A program made the translations under genes and the position numbers. 64,000 bases of DNA from NCBI RefSeq assembly GCF_003425685.1, contig NZ_QJKM01000003.1, positions 372,001 to 436,000 of the forward strand. Direction: 5' to 3'. The notes beneath the pieces were generated by a model that made no database searches, had not been told where the DNA came from, and was given only the letters and a program-made list of their open reading frames with translations. This DNA is from Rhizobium terrae (GTDB lineage Bacteria > Pseudomonadota > Alphaproteobacteria > Rhizobiales > Rhizobiaceae). Positions 63,847-64,000 of the stretch are shown here, piece after piece; position 1 is the stretch's first letter; every line of letters begins with the position of its first letter.

Positions 63847-64000
63847 CTAGCTCAGCCCGACGTTCCAGAACGTCAGCACTTCCTCCACCTGAGCTTTTGG
63901 ATAGTGGAGATAGTCCGTATTGGCCAAATCGGACCGCATCTTCGATTTTCGTTTCGTGATTTCTCGCTCGATCCGCGACGTGAAGGGCGCAGTGCCCGGC
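63847..64000 (-). CDS. C-terminal part of a gene running off the window
   Basis: On the minus strand an open frame enters at the window edge and ends at TAG 63847-63849, giving 50 residues: it contains FTSRIEREITKRKSKMRSDL and ends EEVLTFWNVGLS. Codon use is like that of real genes. It converges with the DUF2493 gene, 7 bases apart. The family cannot be told from this fragment. Confidence 0.55.
   Translation of the reverse strand, partial: PGTAPFTSRIEREITKRKSKMRSDLANTDYLHYPKAQVEEVLTFWNVGLS

Larger units (their letters stand above)
27034..64000. mobile_element. Integrated accessory element (ICE/genomic island), left part
   Basis: Gene content changes sharply after the radC break: integrase, defence genes, an IS, an SOS mutasome, then plasmid/ICE-type genes (DUF932, ParB, strawberry notch, toprim, DUF2493). 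No core gene reappears before the window ends. No conjugation genes or right junction are visible, so transfer ability is unknown. The left edge is placed at the point where RadC homology ends and is approximate by some tens of bases. Confidence 0.8.

Noticed and set aside
27034..64000. CRISPR array in the defence island
   Set aside because: No regularly spaced repeats of 25-40 bases and no cas genes were seen.

Overview
The window looks chromosomal and comes from an alphaproteobacterium of the Rhizobiaceae (Rhizobium/Agrobacterium/Neorhizobium-like). Evidence: a four-gene general amino-acid transporter of the rhizobial Aap type (aapJQMP), ClpS, class I PHA synthase plus phasin, an NDUFS4-like complex I subunit, GTTC-N7-GTTC type LexA boxes and high GC. 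The species cannot be named from sequence reading alone.

Bases 1-27030 are core genome: clpS, a phasin, cysE, an alpha/beta hydrolase, a zinc-finger protein, an FAD monooxygenase, metC, aapJQMP, small secreted proteins (one small gene preceded by a perfect FNR/FixK box), four tRNA genes (Arg-TCT, Pro-TGG, two Glu-TTC in tandem duplication), a double cold-shock protein, a glyoxalase I, recJ, hom, an aminotransferase, phaC, sfsA, map and the start of radC.

At about 27035 radC stops abruptly inside its JAMM motif. From there to the end of the window lies an integrated accessory element. It opens with short direct repeats and a tyrosine integrase translationally coupled to a DUF1016/PDDEXK nuclease. 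Next is a defence island: a gene broken by an IS3-family insertion (4-bp target duplication, host frame exactly recoverable); a minus-strand set of XRE regulator, 74-aa protein and Rad50/RecF-like ATPase; and a divergent plus-strand operon of an unknown 184-aa protein, a HamA-like nuclease (DUF1837 type) and a large HamB-like helicase. This resembles an extended Hachiman system sharing one regulatory region with an SMC-like ATPase module.

An SOS block follows: LexA box, imuA-imuB-dnaE2 mutasome, then a DUF2971/CoiA-like pair, two unknown genes, and two divergent SRAP (HMCES/YedK) genes around a second LexA box; one SRAP paralogue lacks the catalytic Cys2. An AraC regulator and an SDR oxidoreductase come next.

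The last 11 kb is the plasmid/ICE-type backbone: DUF932 protein, large ParB-like protein, strawberry-notch helicase with an N-terminal methylase fold, toprim protein and DUF2493 protein. The DUF932 and ParB genes have nearly superimposable structured 5' leaders whose final stem ends directly at the Shine-Dalgarno sequence, a candidate undescribed RNA regulator. No conjugation genes, CRISPR array or right-hand attachment site are visible, so the element continues beyond the window.
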